Notes: generated by a model not told the origin, from the sequence alone. A DNA stretch of 64,000 nucleotides from an uncultured Clostridia bacterium (GCA_946403085.1 CAMIYM010000005.1:1-64000), one strand, 5' to 3'; shown: positions 1 through 8,982, counted from the first letter of the stretch. Translations and numbers: made by a program.

Positions 1-45
1 ACACCTTACGAGGTCTTTTATTCAACCACGTTGCACTTGACTTGA

Positions 46-147
46 AAATTCGCCCACCAAAACCGTCACCAAAGGCCAAAAATGCACGAAATGGTGACGA
101 AAAACCACCTTCCGTCACCATTTCGTCACCACATACTTTTCGAGAAT
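46..147. repeat. GTGACGA-word palindromic repeat, copy 1
   Basis: A hairpin with perfect 14-bp arms (86-99 and 113-126) and a 13-nt loop. The arms contain the word GGTGACG, and extra GTCACC words lie at 65-70 and 125-130. The segment around 62-131 resembles the reverse complement of 45108-45181, including the GGCC and TGCACGAAATGG stretches, so this is a dispersed repeat. The rest of 1-294 holds no gene I can support: the only ORF there runs through the palindrome and has no ribosome-binding site. Confidence 0.75.
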
Positions 148-294
148 TTTCTCAGGCCAAAAACCAACTGTTATAACAAATTATTACTTGTTTCTTTTTT
201 ATCCGCCCGGCAGCAGTTTTGGGGCCATCAGCGCTTGTCGGTTTTGTCGTATTTTGTCGCTTGATTGTCGCTGAAATCATCATAGAATCAGGGT

Positions 295-1086
295 ATGGAA
301 TACTTAGATAAATACATCCCAAGAGAATACCTGGCTCTCAAGATCAACTACTGCAGAAAGCGGCTTGCTGAGCTGCCTGAAACACACCTGGCAAAGCATA
401 CAGTAAGGGGCATTCAGACGGTGAAGGTCAAGAGCGGAGCGCACAGATTCAACTTGTCTTCTGCAACAGGCAAGGCGCTTTACGACGCTGCTATCGAACG
501 GGTGGAATTGGAAAGAGACCTTGCTGTATATGAAGCGATCTGGGACCGGTATTATGTCTTGCCTCCACAGCAGTTTGTACCGCCAAAGATCGTGAGGACA
601 TTAAGGACCGGGAGCGGCGGAAATGTCGTTATGGATAAGCAGTTTTTCGACAGCCTCAAAAACGACGCCAACACCAAATATCCCAAACCGGATCTGTATT
701 CATTTAACGGGATCAAATACAAGTCAGCAGCTGAGCGTGAGATTGCTATGTTCTATACGGAGATGGGAATTCCTTTTAAGTATGAGCCGGAAGTCTTGCT
801 TGCCGGTATGAACAGGCCTCAATATCCTGACTTTGTCTTTTATGTAAAGGAGCTTGATACGTGCAAGATCCATGAGCATTATGGTCTCATGAGTCTTTCG
901 AGCTATATACGCGACCTGAAGATAAAGTGCGGGACTTACACCGATGCCGGACTCCTTTTGGATCAGGATGTGTTCTTCACATACAGCACCGAGGATCAGC
1001 CTCTGGATATCAGATACATCGCGGCAAAGCTGAATGCGGTGATCTACGGTACCTTGATCAGCGGCAGCGGGGATAATCCTGTATAA
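295..1086 (+). CDS. PD-(D/E)XK nuclease-like hypothetical protein
   Basis: A 263-residue protein. The second half carries a plausible PD-(D/E)XK core: Glu147 in a helix (AAEREIA), then a GIPFKYEP strand, Asp179 in PDF, and Glu194 in HEHYG. The spacing fits small Clostridia proteins that end this fold with a W/H-E-H-x-G motif. The usual second catalytic Lys is not obvious, so activity is uncertain. The N-terminal 130 residues are basic and helical, with no recognised domain. It stands alone, downstream of a repeat, with only a weak ribosome-binding site. Family assignment is inference from motif spacing. Confidence 0.6.
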   Translation: MEYLDKYIPREYLALKINYCRKRLAELPETHLAKHTVRGIQTVKVKSGAHRFNLSSATGKALYDAAIERVELERDLAVYEAIWDRYYVLPPQQFVPPKIVRTLRTGSGGNVVMDKQFFDSLKNDANTKYPKPDLYSFNGIKYKSAAEREIAMFYTEMGIPFKYEPEVLLAGMNRPQYPDFVFYVKELDTCKIHEHYGLMSLSSYIRDLKIKCGTYTDAGLLLDQDVFFTYSTEDQPLDIRYIAAKLNAVIYGTLISGSGDNPV

Positions 1087-1144
1087 TTGAGCCATTACTT
1101 CATCCGCTTTATGGAGCTTTTATAAGCTTTAAGGAGTTTTAGTT

Positions 1145-1669
1145 TTGAGTAAGAATGGCGCGAAAAAGACTATCCCGCTACTCCTGCTGATCTTTACGGT
1201 CGCAGGCGTTATCGGCTTTATCTATGAGACCGTCTGCGTCTTCATAAATGAGGGCGAATTCTTTAAGCGCGGCACGACTTACGGGCCGTGGATACCGATT
1301 TACGGGGTTGGCGCGCTCATCATATATTTCCTGACGGTCAGATTCAGGAAGAAGCCGTGGCTGGTGTTCCTTATAAGCAGCATCGCTTGCGGTCTGCTTG
1401 AGCTCATAAGCGGATATGTCATCGACAAATACTTCCATATGAGACTCTGGGACTATTCACAGGTGATACTCAACTGGGGGCACGTCAACGGGTATATCTG
1501 CATCAGGTCAGTGATCACCTGGGGCCTGTTCGGGCTTCTTTTGATGTACGGGATCCTGCCGCCATTAGAGAAGTTCCAAAGCCGCCATTTCAAGGCATTT
1601 AACATTGTTACATTCGTTCTTTTCGGGCTTTTCGCACTCGACATCGTGCTAAGCCTTACGATAAAATAA
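1145..1669 (+). CDS. CmpB-type multi-pass membrane protein (putative ABC-transporter type IV family)
   Basis: A 174-residue membrane protein with about five hydrophobic helices. It has the signature of the family labelled putative ABC-transporter type IV (PF06541): GFIYET, a KRGTTYGPWIPIYG loop, the LLELISGY helix and the RLWDYS motif. The start is TTG, chosen because AAGGAG lies 8 nt upstream and no better ATG exists. The next gene encodes a paralogue 40 bp downstream, so the two are probably co-transcribed. The substrate and even the transporter role are unproven for this family; no ATPase is adjacent. Confidence 0.8.
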   Translation: MSKNGAKKTIPLLLLIFTVAGVIGFIYETVCVFINEGEFFKRGTTYGPWIPIYGVGALIIYFLTVRFRKKPWLVFLISSIACGLLELISGYVIDKYFHMRLWDYSQVILNWGHVNGYICIRSVITWGLFGLLLMYGILPPLEKFQSRHFKAFNIVTFVLFGLFALDIVLSLTIK

Positions 1670-1709
1670 GCCTCACCGGAAGGACTTATCAGATCTAAGG
1701 AGATCTCAC

Positions 1710-2246
1710 ATGAACAAAGACTATCTCAAAGCCAGATTCCCCATGCTGATGCTGATATTCGCGTTTGGCGGCATCTTTGGTTTTATATACGAGGAGATCT
1801 TCTACCGCTTCGATCTTGGCGAATGGGTCAAGCGCGGCACGACTTTCGGTCCCTGGATCCCGATCTATGGTTTTGGCGGTCTCCTGATCCTCGGATTCAC
1901 CTTTAAGGTCAGGAAGAACCCGTTCCTCGTTTTCCTTCTGGCGACGATCGCGTCCGGCGTACTGGAACTCGTCACCGGCTGGGTGCTCTTAAAAGTCTTC
2001 GGAATAAGGCCCTGGGACTATAACGAGGAGATCCTGAACTGGGGCAATATCGGCGGCTTCGTGTGTGCCAGATCGGTGCTTTTCTTCGGCATCTCGGGCG
2101 TTTTCCTGCAGTTTGTAGTGGTTCCCGTCTTTGAATGGCTCGAAAAGAAGATGCCACGAAAACCCTGGCTTGCTCTGTGTTATGTACCGGCAGGACTTTT
2201 CGCGCTCGATATCGTGATAAGCCTTATCTGTAAGGCTCTCCGTTAA
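1710..2246 (+). CDS. CmpB-type multi-pass membrane protein, paralogue
   Basis: A 178-residue paralogue of the preceding gene, matching it throughout: GFIYEE, KRGTTFGPWIPIYG, VLELVTGW, RPWDYNEEILNWGN, and a final FALDIVISL helix. AAGGAG precedes the ATG. The tandem pair suggests local duplication, and the products might pair in the membrane. Function is not established for the family. Confidence 0.8.
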   Translation: MNKDYLKARFPMLMLIFAFGGIFGFIYEEIFYRFDLGEWVKRGTTFGPWIPIYGFGGLLILGFTFKVRKNPFLVFLLATIASGVLELVTGWVLLKVFGIRPWDYNEEILNWGNIGGFVCARSVLFFGISGVFLQFVVVPVFEWLEKKMPRKPWLALCYVPAGLFALDIVISLICKALR

Positions 2247-2293
2247 AAATCATAAATTTTTCTGATTATCAGTTCCCTATTTATATTAAATTT

Positions 2294-2323
2294 TTTACAC
2301 TATGTTAATGGAACTTAACATAG
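2294..2323. promoter_or_regulatory. Palindromic operator-like site upstream of HD-GYP gene
   Basis: CTATGTTAA (2300-2308) and TTAACATAG (2315-2323) form a perfect 9-bp inverted repeat with a 6-bp spacer. It overlaps a TTTACA hexamer (2294-2299) that could serve as -35. TTTACA-N3-TGTTAA here resembles the perfect TTTACA-N3-TGTAAA site before the second HD-GYP gene at 13013-13027. The protein that binds it is unknown. Confidence 0.45.
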
Positions 2324-2401
2324 CACTTTGATAGTATTTTTATAAATGTAAGGTTGGCATTGTTGGCTCGCAGCTTTGCTGCATGAGGCAGGGAGTACAA
2401 T

Positions 2402-4567
2402 ATGGCTGATAAAAGCACTGTAAAGATGATCAAGCCCTTAGGGCTTGCCGTAAAAGATATACACGGCCGTTCCCACGACGATGCCAAGCTGCTGGGACTT
2501 ATTCTTTTCGGAATCGTACTTAACTTCATCTGCAACAGAATAGCCGGCGCGTTGAATCTCCCCTTCTATCTGGACTGCATAGGCACCATTGCGGCTGCCC
2601 TGATCGGCGGATTTGTGCCCGGAGTTATGGTCGGCTTCTTCACAAATGTCGTTATCCACCTCTTCAGCAAATACATCATGGGAGACGCGGGCGATGTAAC
2701 GCTCTATTACTGCGTCGTAAGCGTTCTCATAGGTCTTCTGGCGGCATTTTTCTCACAGAACAAGTACTTCAAGAAGGTCTCATTTAAGACATTGATCCCT
2801 GTTCTCGGCTTCGTCATCCTTGGCGGAGGCCTCGGTTCTGTCATCTCATGGGGTCTTTTCGGAAATACATTGGGCGACCAGCTCGCTTCTTCCCTTGCAA
2901 ACAAGATCTACGTTAGTGTCATAAGTGACGCTTTCTGGGCTCAGCTCTATGCAGGACTTCTCGTTGACATTCCCGACAAACTGGTAAGCACGATACTTGC
3001 GATCGTCATCTACAAGCTCTATCCCAAGAAGATCAAGCCTTCAAGAGACAGGATCGACTTGGCAGCCCTTGCCAAGAGGGGAATCTCTTTGAGCGGAAAG
3101 ATAATCATTGCCGTATCACTTATCTTCGGAATAGCTTCAGCCGTTGTCTCGATAGTTTCCATGAACCAGTTCCGTGACACACTGGTCGCATCAGAAGCCG
3201 AGTATGCTACTGATACCGCTAAGTTCGCGGCGACTCTTGTCGACGGCAATATGATCGACAAGTATATCGAGCGAAAAGATAATGCTGAAGGTTATTACCG
3301 TATCAACAGATATTTCAGCCTCATCTGGCACAGCTCAGACAGGATCCAGTATCTTTACGTTTACCAGATAAAAGAAGACGGCTGTCATGTCGTTTTCGAT
3401 GTTGATACGCCTGACACGCCAGGTTCTGAGACAGGCACCATAATCCCGTTCGATGACGGCTTCGGCGACAAACTCGATGATCTCCTTGCTGGAAAGGAGA
3501 TCGAACCCATCATCACCAATGACACATACGGCTGGCTCCTGTCATCCTATGTTCCGATCAAGGACAATCAGGGAAGGACACAGGCTTATTGCTGCGTAGA
3601 CGTCGCGATGCCTAATATCGTTGAGGTCGAGAGGACTTTCGCATTCAAGATCACCACGATCCTCATGGGCTTCTTTATCATGATCCTCACATTGAGCGTT
3701 TACTTCGCTAAGCGCTTCATCGTATCCCCTGTAAACAGCCTCGCCAAGCTCGCCGGTGACTTCGCTTACACCGATAACGAAGCTCGAAAAGAGACACTCG
3801 ACAGCATCAAGGATCTTGAGATCAAGACAGGCGATGAGATCGAGCAGCTTTACGATGCGATGGCTAAGACGACACGTGACACCGTCGACTTCATCAACGA
3901 ATCACAGCGCAAGAATGAGGCCATCTCCACCTTCCAGAGCGGCATGATCAATGTCATGGCTGACCTGGTCGAGAGCCGTGACCAGTCAACAGGCGAGCAC
4001 ATCAAGAATACGTCTGAATATGTAGCGATCATCTGCGATGAGCTTATCAAGGAAGGCAAGTTCTCTGACATCCTCAACGAGGAGTTCAAAAACAACATCG
4101 TATCTTCCGCACCTATGCACGATATCGGTAAGATCAAGATATCCGATACGATCCTTAACAAGCCCGGCAAGTTCACTGATGAAGAATACGAGATCATGAA
4201 GACTCACGCTGCAGAAGGCGCGAAGATAATCAGCACCGTAAAGAAGACCGTCGAAAGTGACGCTCTTAAGGAAGACTACTTAGGTGAAGCTGAGAACATG
4301 GCTCATTACCATCATGAGAAGTGGAACGGAAAGGGCTATCCCTGCGGCCTTAAGGGTGAAGAGATCCCGCTGTCTGCAAGGATCATGGCTGTCGCCGATG
4401 TCTTCGATGCGCTGGTAGCAGTACGTGTCTATAAGCCTGCGATGCCCTTTGAGAAGGCTGTCTCTATCATCAAGGAGAGCTCTGGCGAACACTTCGATCC
4501 CGCGATCGTAGAAGCATTCGTCAACGCAGAAGATAAGATAAGAGCCGTAACAGCCCAGTTGCACTGA
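2402..4567 (+). CDS. Membrane HD-GYP domain protein with ECF-like N-terminus
   Basis: A 721-residue membrane receptor with a c-di-GMP phosphodiesterase-type output. Residues about 25-205 form five or six membrane helices resembling an ECF-transporter S-component fold (LDCIGTIAAALIGG, TNVVIHL). A second segment follows: one helix (about 230-250), an extracytoplasmic sensor region, one helix (about 410-435) and a HAMP-like stretch. The C-terminal HD-GYP domain has His573-Asp574 (MHDIGKI) and Gly645-Tyr646-Pro647 (NGKGYPCGLKGEEIP). GGGAG lies 7 nt before the ATG, below a small GCAGC hairpin. The ligand is unknown; the ECF-like module suggests a vitamin-like or small-molecule cue, as inference. 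Confidence 0.85.
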   Translation: MADKSTVKMIKPLGLAVKDIHGRSHDDAKLLGLILFGIVLNFICNRIAGALNLPFYLDCIGTIAAALIGGFVPGVMVGFFTNVVIHLFSKYIMGDAGDVTLYYCVVSVLIGLLAAFFSQNKYFKKVSFKTLIPVLGFVILGGGLGSVISWGLFGNTLGDQLASSLANKIYVSVISDAFWAQLYAGLLVDIPDKLVSTILAIVIYKLYPKKIKPSRDRIDLAALAKRGISLSGKIIIAVSLIFGIASAVVSIVSMNQFRDTLVASEAEYATDTAKFAATLVDGNMIDKYIERKDNAEGYYRINRYFSLIWHSSDRIQYLYVYQIKEDGCHVVFDVDTPDTPGSETGTIIPFDDGFGDKLDDLLAGKEIEPIITNDTYGWLLSSYVPIKDNQGRTQAYCCVDVAMPNIVEVERTFAFKITTILMGFFIMILTLSVYFAKRFIVSPVNSLAKLAGDFAYTDNEARKETLDSIKDLEIKTGDEIEQLYDAMAKTTRDTVDFINESQRKNEAISTFQSGMINVMADLVESRDQSTGEHIKNTSEYVAIICDELIKEGKFSDILNEEFKNNIVSSAPMHDIGKIKISDTILNKPGKFTDEEYEIMKTHAAEGAKIISTVKKTVESDALKEDYLGEAENMAHYHHEKWNGKGYPCGLKGEEIPLSARIMAVADVFDALVAVRVYKPAMPFEKAVSIIKESSGEHFDPAIVEAFVNAEDKIRAVTAQLH

Positions 4568-4930
4568 TCAGAATTCCCTGCCGTCTCCGCCGGACAGATC
4601 TCCTTCAGCAAGTCCGTCTATAAGGTCGAACTGCATAACAATGGCAGCCTTAGGATCTGTCTCAAAGAGCCTGTCAGTATCGTCTTCAGTTATTGCTTCA
4701 TTCTGTCTCACGACAGCTTCGAAAAACTCATCCGTGACCTTCTCACCATATCTTTCGACGAGCAGATTCTCGACCATCTTCGCACTGATCAGCTCGTCAA
4801 GATAAAGCTTCGTTATGGCCAGGAATGCTGAGTGAAGATCTTCTTTGGAGAAGGCATTGGTGCTGTCTGCAAAATACTCTACGGCAGTCCTGAAGCCATT
4901 AGGTTCTGTAAGAAAATTACTGAAATCCAT
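4568..4930 (-). CDS. Small acidic hypothetical protein
   Basis: A 120-residue acidic, helical, soluble protein that I do not recognise. It has no signal peptide, membrane segment or cysteine motif. It converges on the HD-GYP gene with zero intergenic distance (stop codons at 4567 and 4568). AGGGGGAAA precedes the ATG, and the ORF is complete with codon use like its neighbours, so it is probably real. Confidence 0.65.
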   Translation of the reverse strand: MDFSNFLTEPNGFRTAVEYFADSTNAFSKEDLHSAFLAITKLYLDELISAKMVENLLVERYGEKVTDEFFEAVVRQNEAITEDDTDRLFETDPKAAIVMQFDLIDGLAEGDLSGGDGREF

Positions 4931-5107
4931 GACCTATTTCCCCCTGATCTGATATGTATTAATTTTACTATAGTCTACACTGAAGAAGATGTAATTAACA
5001 TTGAATTATTAGGTCAAATTAAGCGTTTTTGAAGACTGGCCGCATAACAGGCATTTTTATCTGATGATATAATTGTAAATACTACTTTTCGCGCAAAGGG
5101 GAACGAT

Positions 5108-6076
5108 ATGGATAAGATAGAGATCTGGCAGGAAGGCGAATACAAATACCCGCTGGCTTTTGAGTTCAGGCCCAACTTGAGAAAATATCTCATAGACGAC
5201 GGCGCCACGCACCCATGCATGCTGGTCCTCCCCGGCGGCGGTTATGCAGTCGTTGTTCCTCCCGAGGGAGAACTCGTTGCGAAGCATTTTAATGAGCTCG
5301 GCTACAACTGCTTCGTCATGACATACACTACAAACCAGACCATGCGTGAACCGGTTATGGATCAGGCGATGAGAGATCTCGCAAGAGCGATCCGCTTTGT
5401 CAGAAAGAATGCATCTGAATACCGCGTCGATCCCGCCAAGGTCTGCATCTGCGGCTTCTCTGCAGCAGGCCACGTCTGCGCATCCGTTTGCGATTACTGG
5501 GATGAGATTTCCGATGAGAATCCTTTGTACGAAGGCATCTCCGCCCGCCCTGACGCAGCTATCCTCTCCTACCCCGTAATCACTTCGGGTAAGTTTGCGC
5601 ATCAGGATTCTTTCCGCTTCTTACTTGGCAGCGACATCTATGACCGCGACGACGAAGAAGCAAAGGCTTTGCTCGATAAATATTCGCTCGAAAAGCATGT
5701 GAAATCCACTAACCCTCCCTGCTTCATCTGGCAGACGGAAACTGACGATCTCGTGCCCGTCGAGAACAGTTATCTTTACGCCGAAGCGTGCAAAAAAGCA
5801 GGCGTTAAATATGTACACAAGACATTCCCGAGAGGCCATCACGGCTTATCGATCCCGACCGAAGAATGGGCAGAAGGAAAGTTTGGTGAGCCATATACAG
5901 CCGAGCAGAGCTTCGCACTCGTAAAAGCAATAAAAGAGGGCCTTATCGAGTTCGACGGCGACCCTGAAAGCCTTCTCGATTTCTTAAAGCCCTGGCCATA
6001 CGATCCCAATGCACCAAAGTTCCCTGAAGTATGCGTGTGGCTGGAACTGGCGGATGAGTTTATCAAAGGACTGTAA
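5108..6076 (+). CDS. Alpha/beta-hydrolase, BD-FAE/acetylxylan-esterase-like
   Basis: A 322-residue serine esterase of the alpha/beta-hydrolase fold. Visible landmarks are the oxyanion loop LPGGGY (about residues 40-45), the nucleophile elbow GFSAAGH (about 118-124), the acid in WQTETDDLVPVENS, and the catalytic His in RGHHGLS. There is no signal peptide, so it acts in the cytoplasm. The closest known role is removal of acetyl or feruloyl groups from imported plant oligosaccharides. AAGGGGAACG sits before the ATG. It overlaps the convergent next gene by 14 bp. Confidence 0.85.
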   Translation: MDKIEIWQEGEYKYPLAFEFRPNLRKYLIDDGATHPCMLVLPGGGYAVVVPPEGELVAKHFNELGYNCFVMTYTTNQTMREPVMDQAMRDLARAIRFVRKNASEYRVDPAKVCICGFSAAGHVCASVCDYWDEISDENPLYEGISARPDAAILSYPVITSGKFAHQDSFRFLLGSDIYDRDDEEAKALLDKYSLEKHVKSTNPPCFIWQTETDDLVPVENSYLYAEACKKAGVKYVHKTFPRGHHGLSIPTEEWAEGKFGEPYTAEQSFALVKAIKEGLIEFDGDPESLLDFLKPWPYDPNAPKFPEVCVWLELADEFIKGL

Positions 6077-6395
6077 CATCAGTAGAATGCGGTGCAAAAG
6101 CTAAATCGTTGTAATCCGTGTGGGCATTACTGTATATCTCAATTCCAAAAACAGATATAACAGTCCCATTCTCATAATAACCGTAACCATCAGCGTCTAC
6201 TACACTTGGCAGCCTGTGTCGTTGTTCTACCTTGTATGTAAAACCCAAATCAAAACTTCCATAAGCGACAGAGCCGCCATCCAGATATGAGTATCTGCGT
6301 GGAAACAGAAAAAATACAACAACCGCAATGAGAACAGTGATCGTGATGATTTTCTTTAAGCTTTTCTGCTTCTTTGGTTTGTCTTCTTTGCTCAT
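6063..6395 (-). CDS. Small membrane-anchored hypothetical protein
   Basis: A 110-residue protein with a Lys-rich start, one membrane helix (about residues 16-33) and a short extracytoplasmic domain rich in Tyr and Gly. There is no lipobox. Its last 14 bp overlap the end of the convergent esterase gene. GGGGAAG precedes the ATG. No family recognised. Confidence 0.6.
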   Translation of the reverse strand: MSKEDKPKKQKSLKKIITITVLIAVVVFFLFPRRYSYLDGGSVAYGSFDLGFTYKVEQRHRLPSVVDADGYGYYENGTVISVFGIEIYSNAHTDYNDLAFAPHSTDVTVL

Positions 6396-6523
6396 ACAAC
6401 TTCCCCAAAATGAGCGATTTTAGCTCCCGTTATTTATGAAACCCTATTATCCTGCCCTGCATAATTAACTATACACTCTGCGATATAATGTATAAATAGT
6501 TTTTGACCGGGTGGAATACAGAA

Positions 6524-7312
6524 ATGGACATTACAGATAAGAGGATCGACGAAGGCAAAGCCTTTGACTGGGGCAAGACTTCGGAGTTCTATGCGAAATA
6601 CAGAGACATCTATCCCGACGTCTTCTATCAGAAGGTAGCTGACAGGGGGCTTTGCGTTGATGGCCAGAAGGTTTTGGACCTCGGTACCGGCACGGGAGTT
6701 CTGCCGCGCAACATGTATAAGTTCGGCGCGAAATGGACCGGCACCGATATCTCGCCCGAGCAGATTGAGCAGGCGAAAAGATTGTCTGAAGAAGCCGGCA
6801 TGGACATCGATTATAAGGTTGTTTCAGCTGAAAAGATCGACTTCCCTGATGAGTCATTTGACGTGATCACCGCATGCCAGTGCTTCTGGTATTTCGATCA
6901 CGAGAAGGTCGCACCCGAGTTTGCAAGGATCCTCAAGAAGAACGGCAAACTTGTGATCCTCTTTATGGCGTGGCTTCCGTATGAAGACGAGCTTGCCGGA
7001 AAGAGCGAAAACCTGGTGCGCAAATACAGTCCCACATGGTCCGGCGGCGGAGAGACGAAGCACCCTATTCACATTCCGGATGTGATGTTTGATCATTTCG
7101 AGCTCGAAGACCACGAAGAATACGACGTCGACGTACCTTTCACTAGGGAATCCTGGCACGGACGCATGATCGCCTGCAGAGGAGTCGGCGCGTCTTTGTC
7201 ACCTGAAGAGCTTGCGAAATGGGATACCGAACACAGAGCGCTCCTCGCGGATTATCCGGATGAATTTACTGTAAAACACTACGCTGCAATCTCAATACTT
7301 AGGAAGAAATAA
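6524..7312 (+). CDS. Class I SAM-dependent methyltransferase
   Basis: A 262-residue methyltransferase of the UbiE/Methyltransf_11 type. Motif I is VLDLGTGTGVLPR, followed by the acidic loop WTGTDISPEQIEQAK and the motif around FDVITACQCFWYFDHEKV. The ATG at 6524 is preferred to a TTG at 6503 because GGGTGGA lies 8 nt upstream of it. The gene heads a run with two GNATs and a CAT-like gene spaced by 2 bp, a 29-bp overlap and 3 bp, so one transcript is likely. The substrate cannot be told from the sequence. Confidence 0.85.
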   Translation: MDITDKRIDEGKAFDWGKTSEFYAKYRDIYPDVFYQKVADRGLCVDGQKVLDLGTGTGVLPRNMYKFGAKWTGTDISPEQIEQAKRLSEEAGMDIDYKVVSAEKIDFPDESFDVITACQCFWYFDHEKVAPEFARILKKNGKLVILFMAWLPYEDELAGKSENLVRKYSPTWSGGGETKHPIHIPDVMFDHFELEDHEEYDVDVPFTRESWHGRMIACRGVGASLSPEELAKWDTEHRALLADYPDEFTVKHYAAISILRKK

Positions 7313-7314
7313 AG

Positions 7315-7794
7315 ATGATTGAATACAAAATTGCAACAAACGATGATATCGAACTTCTCATGAGCAGCCGCCTTGAGATGCTCAAGGTCGTAAATGTTCT
7401 GCCAAAAGACTACGTTTACGATGACGTGATCGTAAATGAGAGCCGCGATTATTTTCTTAACGGCGACCATACAACAGTGCTGGCAATAGATGACGGCGAA
7501 GTAATCGGATGTGCGACGATTAGTTATTACACTATAATGCCCACATTTTCGCATCCGACAGGAAAGCGTTCGCACCTCATGAATGTTTATACGAGACCTC
7601 AATACCGCCGTCAGGGCATAGCACGCAAAATGGTGGAAATGCTTATCGAAGACGCGCGTATTAATGGTGCTACCGAGATCAGCCTTGACGCGACCACGAT
7701 GGGCAGGCCTCTTTACGAGAGCTTGGGATTTACTGACTCTACTGAATGCATGGTGCTGACGAGAAATGATCACTTTAAGGAAAGCAACAGCTGA
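7315..7794 (+). CDS. GNAT family N-acetyltransferase
   Basis: A 159-residue GNAT enzyme. The acetyl-CoA binding segment is PQYRRQGIARKMVEMLIEDA, preceded by the MNVYTRP strand; the C-terminal GRPLYESLGF motif is typical. It begins 2 bp after the methyltransferase stop and overlaps the next GNAT gene by 29 bp, which implies translational coupling. The acceptor amine is unknown. Confidence 0.85.
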   Translation: MIEYKIATNDDIELLMSSRLEMLKVVNVLPKDYVYDDVIVNESRDYFLNGDHTTVLAIDDGEVIGCATISYYTIMPTFSHPTGKRSHLMNVYTRPQYRRQGIARKMVEMLIEDARINGATEISLDATTMGRPLYESLGFTDSTECMVLTRNDHFKESNS

Positions 7795-8230
7795 AGATAT
7801 CGAGAAGATCTGGAAGATGCAGGTCGAGGCTTTTCGAGCTCTTCTGGAAAAATATCAGGACTACGATCTAAGCCCTGCCGCAGAAGGCATCGACAAGATC
7901 CGCGCAAGGTACGAACAACCCTGGACCACTTACTTCTTCATAGAAGCAGATGGCAACGATGTCGGCGCGATCAGGATCGTCGACAGAAAGGACGGTTCAA
8001 GGAAGCGCATCTCTCCTTTGTGGATCATGGAAGAATACCGCGGAAAAGGATATGCGCAGGAAGCGATCCTCGCTGTTGAAGATCTTTACGGCGCAGATCA
8101 CTGGGAACTCGACACGATCCTGCAGGAAAAAGGCAATCTCCATCTTTACGAGAAGATGGGCTATCACCAAACAGGCAAGATCGAACATATTAATGACCGG
8201 ATGGACATCGTTTTTTACGAGAAGGACTGA
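7766..8230 (+). CDS. GNAT family N-acetyltransferase
   Basis: A 154-residue GNAT protein. The acetyl-CoA loop is EEYRGKGYAQEAILAVE and the C-terminus has the usual LYEKMGYHQTGK motif. The start lies inside the preceding GNAT gene; no strong ribosome-binding site is visible, so it probably relies on coupling. The two neighbours are different GNAT subfamilies rather than duplicates. Substrate unknown. Confidence 0.8.
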   Translation: MITLRKATAEDIEKIWKMQVEAFRALLEKYQDYDLSPAAEGIDKIRARYEQPWTTYFFIEADGNDVGAIRIVDRKDGSRKRISPLWIMEEYRGKGYAQEAILAVEDLYGADHWELDTILQEKGNLHLYEKMGYHQTGKIEHINDRMDIVFYEKD

Positions 8231-8233
8231 TTT

Positions 8234-8878
8234 ATGAATTACAGAATCATCGATAAAAAGACATACTACCGCAAGGGCGTTTACCGCCATTTTACTGAGG
8301 ACTGCAAATGCTCGGTCTCAATGACCGCGCGCGTTGACGTCACTGACCTCGTTAAGCATTCGAAGGAGACCGGCACGAAGTTCTACATCAACTTCTTATA
8401 CCTCCTCTCGAAAACCTTAAACTCCAGAGACGACTACAGAATGCAGTATCTCTGGCAGTCGGACGAACTCATCTGCTACGACGTGATCAATCCGACACAG
8501 TATGTTTTCCACGAGGATACTGAAACCTGCTCACCCGTTTACACAACATATTATGAGGACTACAACGAGTTCTATAAGAATGCAGTTGCTGATGTTGAGG
8601 CCGCAAAACAGACACGCGAATATCTGCTCGATGCAGACCACCCGAACTGGTTCGACGCGTCTTATGTTTCCTGGCTCTCATACGATTCGCTCAATGTGGA
8701 GCTCCCGGACGGTTATCTTTACTTCCTCCCTATCGTAAACTGGGGCAAGTACAGAGAAGAAAACGGCCGTCTCATGATGCCGCTCACAGTGCGCCTTAAT
8801 CACGCAATTGCTGACGGGTATCTCGTGGCAAATGTTTACCGCTTGCTTGAGAAAGAAATAGATTGTTTTTGTAAATAG
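8234..8878 (+). CDS. Chloramphenicol acetyltransferase-like protein (type A CAT fold)
   Basis: A 214-residue acyltransferase of the CAT fold. The catalytic His is His190 in LNHAIADGYLV, matching the HHA(I/V)xDG signature. The N-terminal YRHFTEDCKCSVSMTARVDVT and central SWLSYDSLNV stretches follow the same family. It is last in the methyltransferase-GNAT-GNAT run, 3 bp after the previous stop, with AAGGA upstream. Chromosomal CAT-like proteins of commensals often do not confer chloramphenicol resistance, so a resistance function is not claimed. A hairpin terminator follows. Confidence 0.85.
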   Translation: MNYRIIDKKTYYRKGVYRHFTEDCKCSVSMTARVDVTDLVKHSKETGTKFYINFLYLLSKTLNSRDDYRMQYLWQSDELICYDVINPTQYVFHEDTETCSPVYTTYYEDYNEFYKNAVADVEAAKQTREYLLDADHPNWFDASYVSWLSYDSLNVELPDGYLYFLPIVNWGKYREENGRLMMPLTVRLNHAIADGYLVANVYRLLEKEIDCFCK

Positions 8879-8905
8879 TAATCACTTCTTTCTTCGGTTG
8901 TCATA

Positions 8906-8940
8906 ACTTGAGGTCAAATATTTTGACCTCAAGTGTTTAT
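8906..8940. terminator. Hairpin terminator between CAT-like and ORF6N genes
   Basis: Perfect 13-bp arms ACTTGAGGTCAAA (8906-8918) and TTTGACCTCAAGT (8922-8934) with a 3-nt loop, in a T/A-rich context. It can serve both convergent genes. Its arm word CTTGAGGT also appears in a hairpin inside the ORF6N gene. Confidence 0.7.
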
Positions 8941-8982
8941 AGTTTTTCAATTTTTGTTTGTCTTTTTGTGATAATCAAAAAG

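Noticed and set aside
2247..2401. c-di-GMP riboswitch upstream of the HD-GYP gene
   Set aside because: I looked for the conserved class I and II cores and did not find them. Only a small GCAGC hairpin and a palindrome are present.
8234..8878. Mobile chloramphenicol-resistance gene
   Set aside because: Codon use and composition match its operon neighbours and no mobile element lies nearby. It is more likely a chromosomal CAT-like acyltransferase.
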